A stretch of 20,550 nucleotides of DNA from NCBI GenBank assembly GCA_005788585.1, contig SYBY01000206.1:1-20550 (forward strand), written 5' to 3'. The notes under the pieces were generated by a model. The model was not told where the DNA came from. It searched no databases and saw only the letters and a list, made by a program, of their open reading frames with translations. The DNA is from Actinomycetota bacterium. Lineage in GTDB: Bacteria; Actinomycetota; Thermoleophilia; Solirubrobacterales; Solirubrobacteraceae. The position numbers were made by a program, and so were the translations under genes. Numbering within the stretch: the first letter of the stretch is position 1; each line of letters starts with the position of its first letter. Positions 7,832 to 15,085 of the stretch are shown here, in pieces.

Positions 7832-9436
7832 ATGCGCCCCTCCGCCTGCATCATCGCCGTCACCAGCGCCTTCGCCCTCCTGCCGGCTGTCGCCCACGCC
7901 GACGTCATCGAGACCGGTCCCGAGGTCGCGGCCGATGTCCGGGTGGCCTCGGCCGGGGACTTCAACGGCGATGGCAGGGCGGACCTCGCCGTCGCCACCC
8001 CGCGCGCCCTGGGACTGGGCTTGACCATCGTCTTCGGCCGGCCGGGTCTGGCAGACGCGTCCGTCCCGGCCGAGCCGGCGGCGGCATTGCGGATCTCCTT
8101 CGCCGACGTGCCCGACACCCCGGAGCTCGCGCCGTCGCCCGTCGGCGACATCGACGGCGACGGCTACGACGACCTCGCGATCGCCCGCATCCCGGTCTTC
8201 CAGACGCCGAATCAGGGCGTCGGCCCGCAGGCGATCATCCGCGGCGGGGCGAGCTCCGGTGCCGTCTCCCACACCGAGCTCGGCGACCGCATGGTGCCGC
8301 TGCCCAACGCCGCCAGCGGCGGGCCGCGGCTGGCCACGAAGCTCGGCGACATCGACGGCGACGCGCTCGACGACGTCCTGATCAACTTCGCCTACGCGGG
8401 CAGCACACCGTGCATCGCGCCGGTCTCCGAGTCGTTCTTCGGCCCGTGCGCGGGCATCCGGCGCGGGCCTGCGCTCGACCGGTCGCAGCGCATCCTCACC
8501 TCGGCCGGCACGGTGGGCTTCGCCGGGCCGCTCGGCGACATCGACGGTGACGGACTCGCGGAGGTCACCGCCGGCTTCGGTGGTGTGTCCGGCATCGCCT
8601 TCCCGCGCGTCGCCGACGGGGACGCGCTGCCGGCGGAGCTGACGACGTTCCGCGACGGCGAGCGCTACGTCACCACGCGTGACGCCGGGGACGTCAACGG
8701 CGACGGGCTGGCGGACATCGCGCTCGCGGTCGTGGAGGGTCCCGCGACGGTCCTGTACGGGCGTGCCGGCCTGGCCGGGCGCGCGCTCGAGTTCGCGGCG
8801 CTCCCCGGCCCGGCCCGGCCGCTGCCGGCCGGGTTCCACCCCGCCGGGCCGGCCGGCGACGTCAACGGCGACGGCATCGCGGACCTGCTCGCGAGCAGCC
8901 GCGGAGGCGGAGCCGACCGCGTGCTGCTCGGAGGCGCATCCACCGCGCCGTGGCGCGCCGAGGACGCGCTCGTGATCCCCGGCCTCGACGACACGGACAG
9001 CGCCGACGTGACACCGGTGGACGACGTCGATGGCGACGGACGCGACGAGCTGGCCGTCGCCATGTTCACGTGCGACGCCGGCACGTGCACGCGGCGAACG
9101 GTCCTGGCCGGAGTCACGACGCAGGCCCCGGCCCGGCTGCAGGCGCTACGGGTCGCCCCGGCGGCGTTCCGCGCGGGCGCGTACCGCCCCAGCCGGCTAC
9201 AGGGCACACGACTGACGACGACGCTCAGCGCCGCCGCCACGGTGCGGTTCACCCTCCGGCCGCTGTTCGGCGGGCCCACCCGCGCGTTCGACGCCGAGCG
9301 CCCGGCCGGCACCTCGGTCCTCGGCTGGGACGGGCGCGTGGGCGGCGCGGCGCTGCGCCCGGGCCTCTACCGGATCACCGCGTCGACCCCGGCGGGAGAG
9401 AGCGCCACCTTCTCCCGGGTCATCGTCGTCTTCTGA
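7832..9436 (+). CDS. Secreted FG-GAP/VCBS repeat protein with C-terminal FlgD-Ig-like domain
   Basis: A 534-residue exported protein. Residues 1-23 form a signal peptide ending AHA-D. Seven FG-GAP-type repeats carry the calcium-binding pattern D-x-D/N-G-D-x-x-D near residues 43, 105, 172, 235, 287, 343 and 398. They are written DFNGDG, DIDGDG, DIDGDA, DIDGDG, DVNGDG, DVNGDG and DVDGDG, so the third is degenerate. This implies an integrin-alpha-like seven-bladed beta-propeller. The last 75 residues (FTLRPLFGG to VIVVF) resemble a FlgD-type Ig fold, without a visible sorting or anchor signal. Such proteins are usually adhesive or structural; no enzyme motif is seen. ATG 7832 is chosen over GTG 7775 because the signal peptide starts there. 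Confidence 0.88.
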   Translation: MRPSACIIAVTSAFALLPAVAHADVIETGPEVAADVRVASAGDFNGDGRADLAVATPRALGLGLTIVFGRPGLADASVPAEPAAALRISFADVPDTPELAPSPVGDIDGDGYDDLAIARIPVFQTPNQGVGPQAIIRGGASSGAVSHTELGDRMVPLPNAASGGPRLATKLGDIDGDALDDVLINFAYAGSTPCIAPVSESFFGPCAGIRRGPALDRSQRILTSAGTVGFAGPLGDIDGDGLAEVTAGFGGVSGIAFPRVADGDALPAELTTFRDGERYVTTRDAGDVNGDGLADIALAVVEGPATVLYGRAGLAGRALEFAALPGPARPLPAGFHPAGPAGDVNGDGIADLLASSRGGGADRVLLGGASTAPWRAEDALVIPGLDDTDSADVTPVDDVDGDGRDELAVAMFTCDAGTCTRRTVLAGVTTQAPARLQALRVAPAAFRAGAYRPSRLQGTRLTTTLSAAATVRFTLRPLFGGPTRAFDAERPAGTSVLGWDGRVGGAALRPGLYRITASTPAGESATFSRVIVVF

Positions 9437-9686
9437 GCGCGGCCGGGTCGAACAGCAGAGGTGGTGCCGCGGCGACGGACCGCTGCCGTCGCGCAATGGG
9501 GGATAGTCGCAACGGCTGCCGGACTGGCGAGGGAGGGACGCGCAGCAGCACCATCGCTGACGCTACCCGCCGTCCAGTGGACTGCCATCAGCAGTGACCA
9601 CCGGCGCGGACTCCGTAGCGACCCCGCGTCCGACGTCCGGGACGTTCTTCCGGGAGTTCGACACACCAAAACCCAGACGTCGATCG
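9437..9686. other. Convergent intergenic region, no gene recognised
   Basis: The 250 bases separate the 3' ends of the FG-GAP gene and the glycosylase gene. The only structure I see is a weak palindrome ACGTCCGGGACGT around 9637-9651. There is no tRNA cloverleaf, no T-tract terminator and no reading frame with a ribosome binding site. Confidence 0.5.
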
Positions 9687-10547
9687 CTACTTCAGCAACT
9701 TCGAGAGCCTGCGGTCCTTCAACACCTTGCCATCGGTCTGCTCGGCCGGGCAGTAGCTCATGACGTAGTCCTCGAAGTACACCGCCTCGAGCTTCGTGCC
9801 GCATCGCGGGCACGGCTCCCCCTCGTGGCGGTGCACGAGGAGCGGGAGCGGAAGCTTGTCGGGGATCGGGAGGTGCACGACCTCCTCGTAGTGGTCCATC
9901 GCGCGCGTGAGAACCTCCGCGATCGCGGAGCGGAGCTGTTCGGCCTCCTCGTCGGTGAGGTCGTTGCCGCGCTTGAACGGCGAGAGCTTCGCCGTCCACA
10001 GGATCTCGTCGACCCAGGACCGGCCGATCCCGGCGATCGTGCGCTGGTCGCGCAGCACGGTGTACAGCGGGCGGGCGCCCTTCAGTAGGGCCCGGAGGTG
10101 CTCCGCGCACGGCGGGTTCGGCCAGGACTCCGGACCGAGCGTCGCGAGCGTCTCCTCGTCCTCGAGCTCGTCGCGCCGCAGCAGCTTCACCCACGCGGCC
10201 TGCTTCGTGCCGAACTCCCGCAGGCGCAGCTCGCGCTCGGGGTCGCCGTCGATGCGCAGCAGCAGCCGCGACGTGCGGTCGCGCATGCCGGCGCGCTTGT
10301 CGTAGAGCTGCAGCCGCCCCGCGGACATCAGGTGGATGAGCAGCGACAGGTCGTCGCCGACGTCGATGACGAACAGCTTGCCCCGCCTGCGGATCGCCGT
10401 GATCGGCTGACCGTCGACGGCGTGCAGCGGCGGGTCGAACGTCTTCAGCGCGTTGATGCCGGGGGCCATCGACGACGCGATGGTCGCGCCGCGCAGCGCC
10501 TCGTCCAGGCGCCGGGCCGTGATCTCCACCTCGGGGAGCTCGGGCAT
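9687..10547 (-). CDS. Fpg/Nei-family DNA glycosylase-AP lyase, divergent subfamily
   Basis: A 286-residue base-excision repair enzyme of the MutM/Nei family, expected to remove oxidised bases and cleave the abasic site. The catalytic N-terminus is intact: PELPEVE with Pro2 and Glu3, and Lys57 in RRRGKLFVID. Three usually conserved positions differ. The helix-two-turn-helix motif reads IAGIGRSWVDE, with Arg176 where Fpg has Asn. The zinc-finger hairpin has Tyr262 where the phosphate-contacting Arg is expected. The zinc ligands read C246, C249, C266 and E269, so the fourth Cys is Glu. I therefore avoid the name mutM. It starts 10 bases after the anti-sigma stop, making it the third gene of a sigma operon. 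Confidence 0.92.
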   Translation of the reverse strand: MPELPEVEITARRLDEALRGATIASSMAPGINALKTFDPPLHAVDGQPITAIRRRGKLFVIDVGDDLSLLIHLMSAGRLQLYDKRAGMRDRTSRLLLRIDGDPERELRLREFGTKQAAWVKLLRRDELEDEETLATLGPESWPNPPCAEHLRALLKGARPLYTVLRDQRTIAGIGRSWVDEILWTAKLSPFKRGNDLTDEEAEQLRSAIAEVLTRAMDHYEEVVHLPIPDKLPLPLLVHRHEGEPCPRCGTKLEAVYFEDYVMSYCPAEQTDGKVLKDRRLSKLLK

Positions 10548-10557
10548 ACCCGACAGG

Positions 10558-10809
10558 CTACGGGCGCGGGCGCTTCCAGTCGCGAAACGCGTCAAGCAGG
10601 CGGTCGAGACCCTCCACCTCGCCGGGCTCGGGCTCGCCGCCGGCGGCCCGCAGCGCGCGCAGCGTCGTCTGCATCTGGTCGAGGTACGCGCGGCAGCCCT
10701 GGCACAGGTCGAGGTGCTCGTCGAACCGCCGGCGGTCGGCGGGCGCGAGCGCGCCGTCGAGGTAGTCGGTGACGAGTTCGACGAACTCACGACACGTCAG
10801 GTAGGTCAC
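10558..10809 (-). CDS. Zinc-binding anti-sigma factor (ZAS, zf-HC2)
   Basis: An 83-residue soluble protein with the ZAS signature of anti-sigma factors such as RsrA: His32-x3-Cys36-x2-Cys39 (EHLDLCQGC), plus an N-terminal Cys6 that can be the fourth ligand. The preceding EFVELVTDYLDGAL helix matches the sigma-binding domain. There is no transmembrane segment, so a cytoplasmic sensor is expected. In redox-type ZAS proteins, oxidation of these cysteines releases zinc and frees the sigma factor; whether this one is a redox sensor is inference. Its GTG start overlaps the sigma stop (GTGA), which implies translational coupling. The tail after residue 50 is short and charged. Confidence 0.92.
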   Translation of the reverse strand: MTYLTCREFVELVTDYLDGALAPADRRRFDEHLDLCQGCRAYLDQMQTTLRALRAAGGEPEPGEVEGLDRLLDAFRDWKRPRP

Positions 10810-11405
10810 GTCAGCTCATCCTCCAGGGCTGCGCGGACCTTCGCCCGCGCGCGGTGCAGCAGCACGCGCTGGTTGCCCTCGGAGATCTCCAGGGCCTCGC
10901 TGACCTCCGGGCCGTCGAGGCCGACCAGGTCACGCAGCACGATGACCTCCCGCTGGCGGGGCGGCAGCTCGGCGATGGCGTCGCGCACCGTGGCGATCGT
11001 CTCCTTGGACTCGAGCCGTTCGGCGGGCAGGGCACTCCACGCGCGCGGGTACGCGTTCCACCACCCCTCGTCGTCGAAGCGCGAGGGATCGACCGCCGGG
11101 CCGTCGCCGTCCTGGTCTCCCAACGACGCGAACGGCGTGCTGCGCTGGTCGCGGACGCCGCGGGTCTTCGCCTGATTCATGAGGATGCGGAAGATCCACG
11201 TCTTCAGGGAGGAGCGGCCCTCGAACCGGTCGATCCCGTTCAGGACCCCGAGCCACGTGTCCTGCACGACCTCCTCGGCCGCGGCGGGCGTCTTCACGTA
11301 CTGGCGCGCGACGCGCAGCATGAGCGGCTGGTAGCGCCGGACCAGGTCGGCGAACGCCGCCTCGTCGCCGGCGCGCAGCGCCGCGATCGTCGCCTGGTCG
11401 TCCAT
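10806..11405 (-). CDS. ECF-type RNA polymerase sigma factor (sigma-70 family)
   Basis: A 199-residue ECF sigma factor. Region 2 runs from DEAAFADLVRRYQPLML through EEVVQDTWLGVLNGIDRFEGRSSLKTWIFRILMNQAK (about 14-80). A linker containing RFDDEGWWNAYPRAW follows. Region 4 has LPPRQREVIVLRDLVGLDGPEVSEALEISEGNQRVLLHRARAKVR (about 148-192), the -35-binding helix-turn-helix. The linker and the EGNQRVLLHRAR signature are typical of ECF factors paired with zf-HC2 anti-sigmas, as found here. ATG 11405 is preferred; the reading frame extends upstream into DNA shared with dipZ. It heads the sigma, anti-sigma, glycosylase operon, diverges from dipZ, and is probably autoregulated from the 115-base region between them. 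Confidence 0.95.
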   Translation of the reverse strand: MDDQATIAALRAGDEAAFADLVRRYQPLMLRVARQYVKTPAAAEEVVQDTWLGVLNGIDRFEGRSSLKTWIFRILMNQAKTRGVRDQRSTPFASLGDQDGDGPAVDPSRFDDEGWWNAYPRAWSALPAERLESKETIATVRDAIAELPPRQREVIVLRDLVGLDGPEVSEALEISEGNQRVLLHRARAKVRAALEDELT

Positions 11406-11435
11406 GCCCGCAGTCTGCCATCGAGCACGGTCTTC

Positions 11436-11494
11436 CCGGGCGGGCAGGGCGTTACAGGTCGATGAACACCGTCCGCCTGGCCTTGCCCGCCCGG
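11436..11494. promoter_or_regulatory. 14-bp inverted repeat between the sigma factor operon and dipZ
   Basis: CCGGGCGGGCAGGG (11436-11449) and CCTTGCCCGCCCGG (11481-11494) pair over 14 positions with a single G-T mismatch, separated by 31 bases. The repeat fills the space between two divergent starts. It could be a two-half-site operator, an mRNA hairpin in one leader, or a chance product of GC-rich sequence. The length makes chance less likely. Confidence 0.5.
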
Positions 11495-11520
11495 CGGCAG
11501 AGCCGCAGACTCCGCGGTCC

Positions 11521-13263
11521 TTGCTCCTGCTCGTCGTCTTCGCTCTCCTCGCGGGCGCGGCCACCGCCGTGTCGCCGTGCGTGCTTCCGGTACTGCCCGT
11601 GGCGCTGGCCGGCGGCGCGACGGGCGGGCGGCGCCGGCCGCTGGGGATCGTGCTCGGCCTGACGGCGTCGTTCACGTTCAGCGTCGTCGCGCTCGTCTAC
11701 GTCATCGACGCGCTGGGGCTGCCCGACGACCTGATCCGCACGCTGGCGATCGCGACGCTCATCGGGTTCGGCGTCGCGCTCGCGGTCCCCGCAGTCGCCG
11801 CGCGGATCGAGGCGCCGCTCTCGCGCCTCGGCGGGCGGGTCACGATGCGCGGGTCGACCGGCGGTGACGGCTTCGGCTCGGGTGTCGTGCTCGGTCTGGG
11901 CCTCGGCGTCGTCTACGCGCCGTGCGCGGGCCCGATCCTTGCCGGTGTGGTGACGGTGACCGCGTCCCAGCCGCCGTCCGCCCAGCGGTTCGCCGTGGCG
12001 CTGGCGTACGCGGTCGGCTCGGCCGTCGTGCTGTACGGGCTGATGCGCGGCGGGCGGCGACTCACCCGGCGGCTGGCCCGGCGCGCCGGGGCCTTCCAGG
12101 TGGCGACGGGCGCCGTCATGGTCCTCGTCGGGATCGTCATGCTCGGGGACCTCGACCTGCGCTTTCAGAGCGCGCTGGCCGACCGGCTGCCCGCGGCACT
12201 CGTCACGCCCACGGCAGGCCTGGAACGGACGGCGGACGGCGCGCTGGCCGACCTGCGCGACACCGGCGGCGGACCCGGGTTCGCCGCGAATCCCGCGCGG
12301 GCGCGCACGGGTGACCCGCTGCCCGATCTCGGCGCCGCCCGCGGGTTCGAGGGCGGCACGCGCTGGTTCAACAGCGAGCCGCTCACCCAGGCCGGGTTGC
12401 GCGGGCGCGTCGTCCTCGTCGACGTCTGGACCTACAGCTGCATCAACTGCCTGCGCACTGTCCCGTACCTCCGGGCGTGGCACAACCGTTATGCGCGCGC
12501 GGGCCTGACCATCGTCGGCGTGCACGCCCCCGAGTTCGCGTTCGAGAGGTCGTCCGGCAACGTGGCGGACGCCCTGCGCCGCGAGGGCATCACGTGGCCC
12601 GTCGTCCAGGACAACGACCTGGCGATCTGGAACGCGTGGGGCAACCAGTACTGGCCGACGCAGTACCTCGTCGACGCGCGCGGCCGCGTGCGCGAGGTGG
12701 AGATCGGCGAGGGCGACTACGCCGCGCGCGAGCGGGACATCCGCGCGCTGCTGGCCGAGGCGCGCGGCGCGGATGCGGTTCCCGGCGGCGGGCCGGTGCG
12801 TCCCGCCGCCGAGCAGCCCGGCACGCACCTCATCACGCCCGAGTCCTACCTCGGTGCGGCGCGGGCGATGTCGTTCGACGGGGATGGCGTGGTCGGTGGC
12901 GCGCACACGTATCCGGAGCTGCCGGGGACCACCCTGCCGACCTCGCACCTGCGCTACGCCGGGCGGTGGACCGTCCGCCGCGAGCACGCGGTCGCTGGGC
13001 GCGGCGCCGCGCTGCAGGTCGGCTTCCGCGCGCGCCGGGTGCACCTCGTGCTGTCGAGTCCCGGCCGTCCCCGGCGGGTGCGGGTGGAGCTCGACGGCCG
13101 CCCGCTGCCCGATCGCCTCGCCGGCCGCGACGTGCGCGGCGGCGAGCTCACCGTCCGCGCTGACCGGCTCTACCGCCTCGTGGACCGGCGCAGCGTCGGC
13201 GACGGCACGCTCACGCTGCACCCCGAGCCGGGCGTGCGCGGCTACGCGTTCACCTTCGGCTGA
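11521..13263 (+). CDS. DipZ-like protein: CcdA transmembrane domain + thioredoxin domain + C-terminal beta domain
   Basis: Membrane thiol-disulfide oxidoreductase that carries reducing equivalents from cytoplasmic thioredoxin to extracytoplasmic targets. About 580 residues from the proposed start. The N-terminal CcdA/DsbD-like domain (1-225, about six hydrophobic segments) has the paired cysteines Cys20 in VSPCVLPVLP and Cys135 in YAPCAGPI. The thioredoxin-like domain (about 265-410) has WTYSCINC with Cys307 and Cys310, then the family GVHAPEFAFE. A C-terminal beta-rich domain (about 430-580) is the DipZ-type Thioredoxin_10 domain. The start is uncertain: TTG 11521 gives a proper hydrophobic N-terminus but has no clear ribosome binding site, and ATG 11404 adds 39 non-hydrophobic residues. 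Divergent from the sigma operon. Confidence 0.9.
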   Translation: MLLLVVFALLAGAATAVSPCVLPVLPVALAGGATGGRRRPLGIVLGLTASFTFSVVALVYVIDALGLPDDLIRTLAIATLIGFGVALAVPAVAARIEAPLSRLGGRVTMRGSTGGDGFGSGVVLGLGLGVVYAPCAGPILAGVVTVTASQPPSAQRFAVALAYAVGSAVVLYGLMRGGRRLTRRLARRAGAFQVATGAVMVLVGIVMLGDLDLRFQSALADRLPAALVTPTAGLERTADGALADLRDTGGGPGFAANPARARTGDPLPDLGAARGFEGGTRWFNSEPLTQAGLRGRVVLVDVWTYSCINCLRTVPYLRAWHNRYARAGLTIVGVHAPEFAFERSSGNVADALRREGITWPVVQDNDLAIWNAWGNQYWPTQYLVDARGRVREVEIGEGDYAARERDIRALLAEARGADAVPGGGPVRPAAEQPGTHLITPESYLGAARAMSFDGDGVVGGAHTYPELPGTTLPTSHLRYAGRWTVRREHAVAGRGAALQVGFRARRVHLVLSSPGRPRRVRVELDGRPLPDRLAGRDVRGGELTVRADRLYRLVDRRSVGDGTLTLHPEPGVRGYAFTFG

Positions 13264-13267
13264 GCGA

Positions 13268-13285
13268 CTGTCACGAACGTGACAG
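13268..13285. promoter_or_regulatory. Perfect 18-bp palindrome upstream of a secreted protein gene
   Basis: CTGTCACG-AA-CGTGACAG, perfect 8-bp arms with a two-base spacer, lies five bases after the dipZ stop and 33 bases before the ATG at 13319. The short spacer suits a dimeric repressor or activator site better than an RNA terminator, and no T-run follows. The regulator is unknown. Confidence 0.55.
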
Positions 13286-13318
13286 ACAGGCGGCGGTGGG
13301 GGGCGTACGGTCGCATCC

Positions 13319-14080
13319 ATGTCCACGCCTCGCCGCCCGCATCCCCTCGTTGCCCTGGCCGCCCTGCTGCTGTTCGCGGCCATGGGCCTGGCCGTCGCCG
13401 GCCCCGCCACCGCCGACGCGGCATCCAAGCGCTGCAAGGCACGGGCGGGCACCGTGTACAAGGACGGCGCCACGCGGGTATTTCACGCGGGCTCCTCGCT
13501 GTACGCGTGCACACGACTGACCCCGCGTGGCTTCGCGCGGACCGTCCGGCTCGGCCCCTGGTCCCGCGGCAGCCGCGCGGTGTCCAACGGCTCGTACGTG
13601 GCGTGGGCGCGACGCTGGCGGATCGACGATCAGCCCCTCGACAACATCTGGGCCGCGTCGATCGACGGCCGGCGCTTCCTCGTCGACAGCCCCGCGATCC
13701 CAGCGTCCGGTCGCGGCGCGGTGGACACCGACGCCGTCCAGCGCCTGCTCGTCACCGACTACGGCGCCGGGTGGGTCACGCGCAGAGGCCACGTCGCGCT
13801 CGCCATCGGCGCACCCACGGGCATGGCCCCCGTCGCCATCGGCACGCCTCCGTCCCCGCTCACCGCCGACGGCCGGCGGGTGCTGGTCGGCAGCTTCCCC
13901 GGCGTGCCCGCCGCGCAGCTCGCGGCGACCGCGCGGCTCTCCTCGGAGACCGGCGAGACGGACGATTGCGGGGGCAGCATGACCCACACGCTCACGGTCC
14001 AGCCCCCTGGCGCGGCAGACCCGGTCGGCGTGCGCTGGAGCGGCGGCGCGCCGATCTCCCCGGAGATCTGCAACGTGTGA
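13319..14080 (+). CDS. Secreted protein of unknown function, four cysteines
   Basis: A 253-residue protein I do not recognise. Residues 1-35 are a signal peptide (basic RRPHP, hydrophobic LVALAALLLFAAMGLAVAG, then ATADAA near the cleavage point). The mature part has exactly four cysteines, Cys39, Cys64, Cys217 and Cys251, enough for two disulfides, and is rich in short strand-like segments (RGFARTVRLGPW, SYVAWARRW, RRVLVGSFPG). There is no enzyme motif and no anchor. The ATG is supported by the signal peptide. It follows dipZ by 55 bases on the same strand, with a palindrome between, so it may be a substrate of DipZ or share its promoter. Its stop codon abuts the convergent egtD stop. Confidence 0.7.
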   Translation: MSTPRRPHPLVALAALLLFAAMGLAVAGPATADAASKRCKARAGTVYKDGATRVFHAGSSLYACTRLTPRGFARTVRLGPWSRGSRAVSNGSYVAWARRWRIDDQPLDNIWAASIDGRRFLVDSPAIPASGRGAVDTDAVQRLLVTDYGAGWVTRRGHVALAIGAPTGMAPVAIGTPPSPLTADGRRVLVGSFPGVPAAQLAATARLSSETGETDDCGGSMTHTLTVQPPGAADPVGVRWSGGAPISPEICNV

Positions 14081-15085
14081 TCAGACGCGTTCGAGCAGCG
14101 ACATCCCGTACCAGCCGTCGGCGTCCTCGTACCACGCGCGCAGGTCCAGCCCGGCCCGCACCGCCGACCGTTCGATGACCTCGGGGCGGAACTTCCGGCT
14201 GATCTCCGTGAGGATCGATTCGCCCTCCAGGAAGGTCACCTCCAGGCCGAGGCTCGCGATCCGCACCACCTGGGGCTCGGTCGCGCGCAGCCGGATCTCG
14301 ATGCGCTCGAGCACCGGGTTCCACTGCGCCTCGTGAACGAACAGCTCCTCGTCGAAGTCCGCCTGCAGCTCCCGGTTGATGACGCGCAGGACGTTGCGGT
14401 TGAACGCCGCCGTGACGCCCGCGGCGTCGTCGTACGCGGGCTCGACGATCGACGGCGCCTTGACGAGGTCGTGGCCGAGCAGGAGCGCGTCGCCGGGCTC
14501 GAGCAGCTCGCCGACCGCCCGGAAGAACGCATGGACCTCCGGCGGCTGGAGGTTCCCGATCGTGCTGCCCAGGAAGGCGACGAGCCGCGGGCCGTCGGTC
14601 GTCCGCTCGCGCAGCCCCGCGAGATCGGCCGTGAAGTCGCTGACGTGCGCGGTGATCTCCACACCCGGATAGCGCGCGGCGAGACCCGGGATCGCGGCCT
14701 CCATCGCACTGGCGCTGACGTCCACCGGCACGTACCGGCGCAGGGTGCCGCGCTCGTGCAGCGGGTCGAGCAGCAGCGGCGACTTCGTGCTCGACCCGGA
14801 CCCGAGCTCGATGACCTCCACCGCCTGGAGCTCCCCGGCCAGCGCCGGGCCGAGTGTCCGCAGCAGCGCCGCCTCGCGGCGGGTCGGGTAGTACTCGGGC
14901 TGCTCGCAGATCGCGTCGAACAGCTCGCTGCCGCGTGCGTCGTAGAACCACTTCGGCGGCAGCGTCTTCGGGGTGGTCGACAGGCCCTCGAGGACGTCGG
15001 CGGCCAGCGCGGTCCACGTCTCGGGCGCGGCATGCAGTTCGACGCCGACCGCTTCGAGTGCGGCGAGCGAGGTCTTCGGGCTCAT
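14081..15085 (-). CDS. egtD: L-histidine N(alpha)-methyltransferase EgtD (ergothioneine biosynthesis)
   Basis: Trimethylates the alpha-amino group of histidine with three SAM molecules, giving hercynine, the first step of ergothioneine synthesis. The 334 residues match the family: LPPKWFYDARGSELFDAICEQPEYYPTRRE (about 43-72), the SAM motif VIELGSGSSTKSPLLLD, VPVDVSASAM, VAFLGSTIGNLQP, and the C-terminal LTEISRKF and DGWYGMSLLERV. Length is close to mycobacterial EgtD (about 320). The ATG has a strong GAGGAGG ribosome binding site and overlaps the egtB stop by four bases (ATGA), so the two genes are translationally coupled. Cytoplasmic. The call is firm. Confidence 0.97.
   Translation of the reverse strand: MSPKTSLAALEAVGVELHAAPETWTALAADVLEGLSTTPKTLPPKWFYDARGSELFDAICEQPEYYPTRREAALLRTLGPALAGELQAVEVIELGSGSSTKSPLLLDPLHERGTLRRYVPVDVSASAMEAAIPGLAARYPGVEITAHVSDFTADLAGLRERTTDGPRLVAFLGSTIGNLQPPEVHAFFRAVGELLEPGDALLLGHDLVKAPSIVEPAYDDAAGVTAAFNRNVLRVINRELQADFDEELFVHEAQWNPVLERIEIRLRATEPQVVRIASLGLEVTFLEGESILTEISRKFRPEVIERSAVRAGLDLRAWYEDADGWYGMSLLERV

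Noticed and set aside
9437..9686. Possible tRNA or small RNA in the convergent gap, prompted by GTTCGAC near 9656.
   Set aside because: No acceptor, D or anticodon stems can be paired at tRNA distances, and no anticodon loop fits.
11462..11662. An ATG at 11462 with an upstream AGG, as the possible dipZ start.
   Set aside because: It is out of frame with the conserved CcdA domain and yields Ser/Arg-rich nonsense; a frameshift would be required and nothing else supports one.
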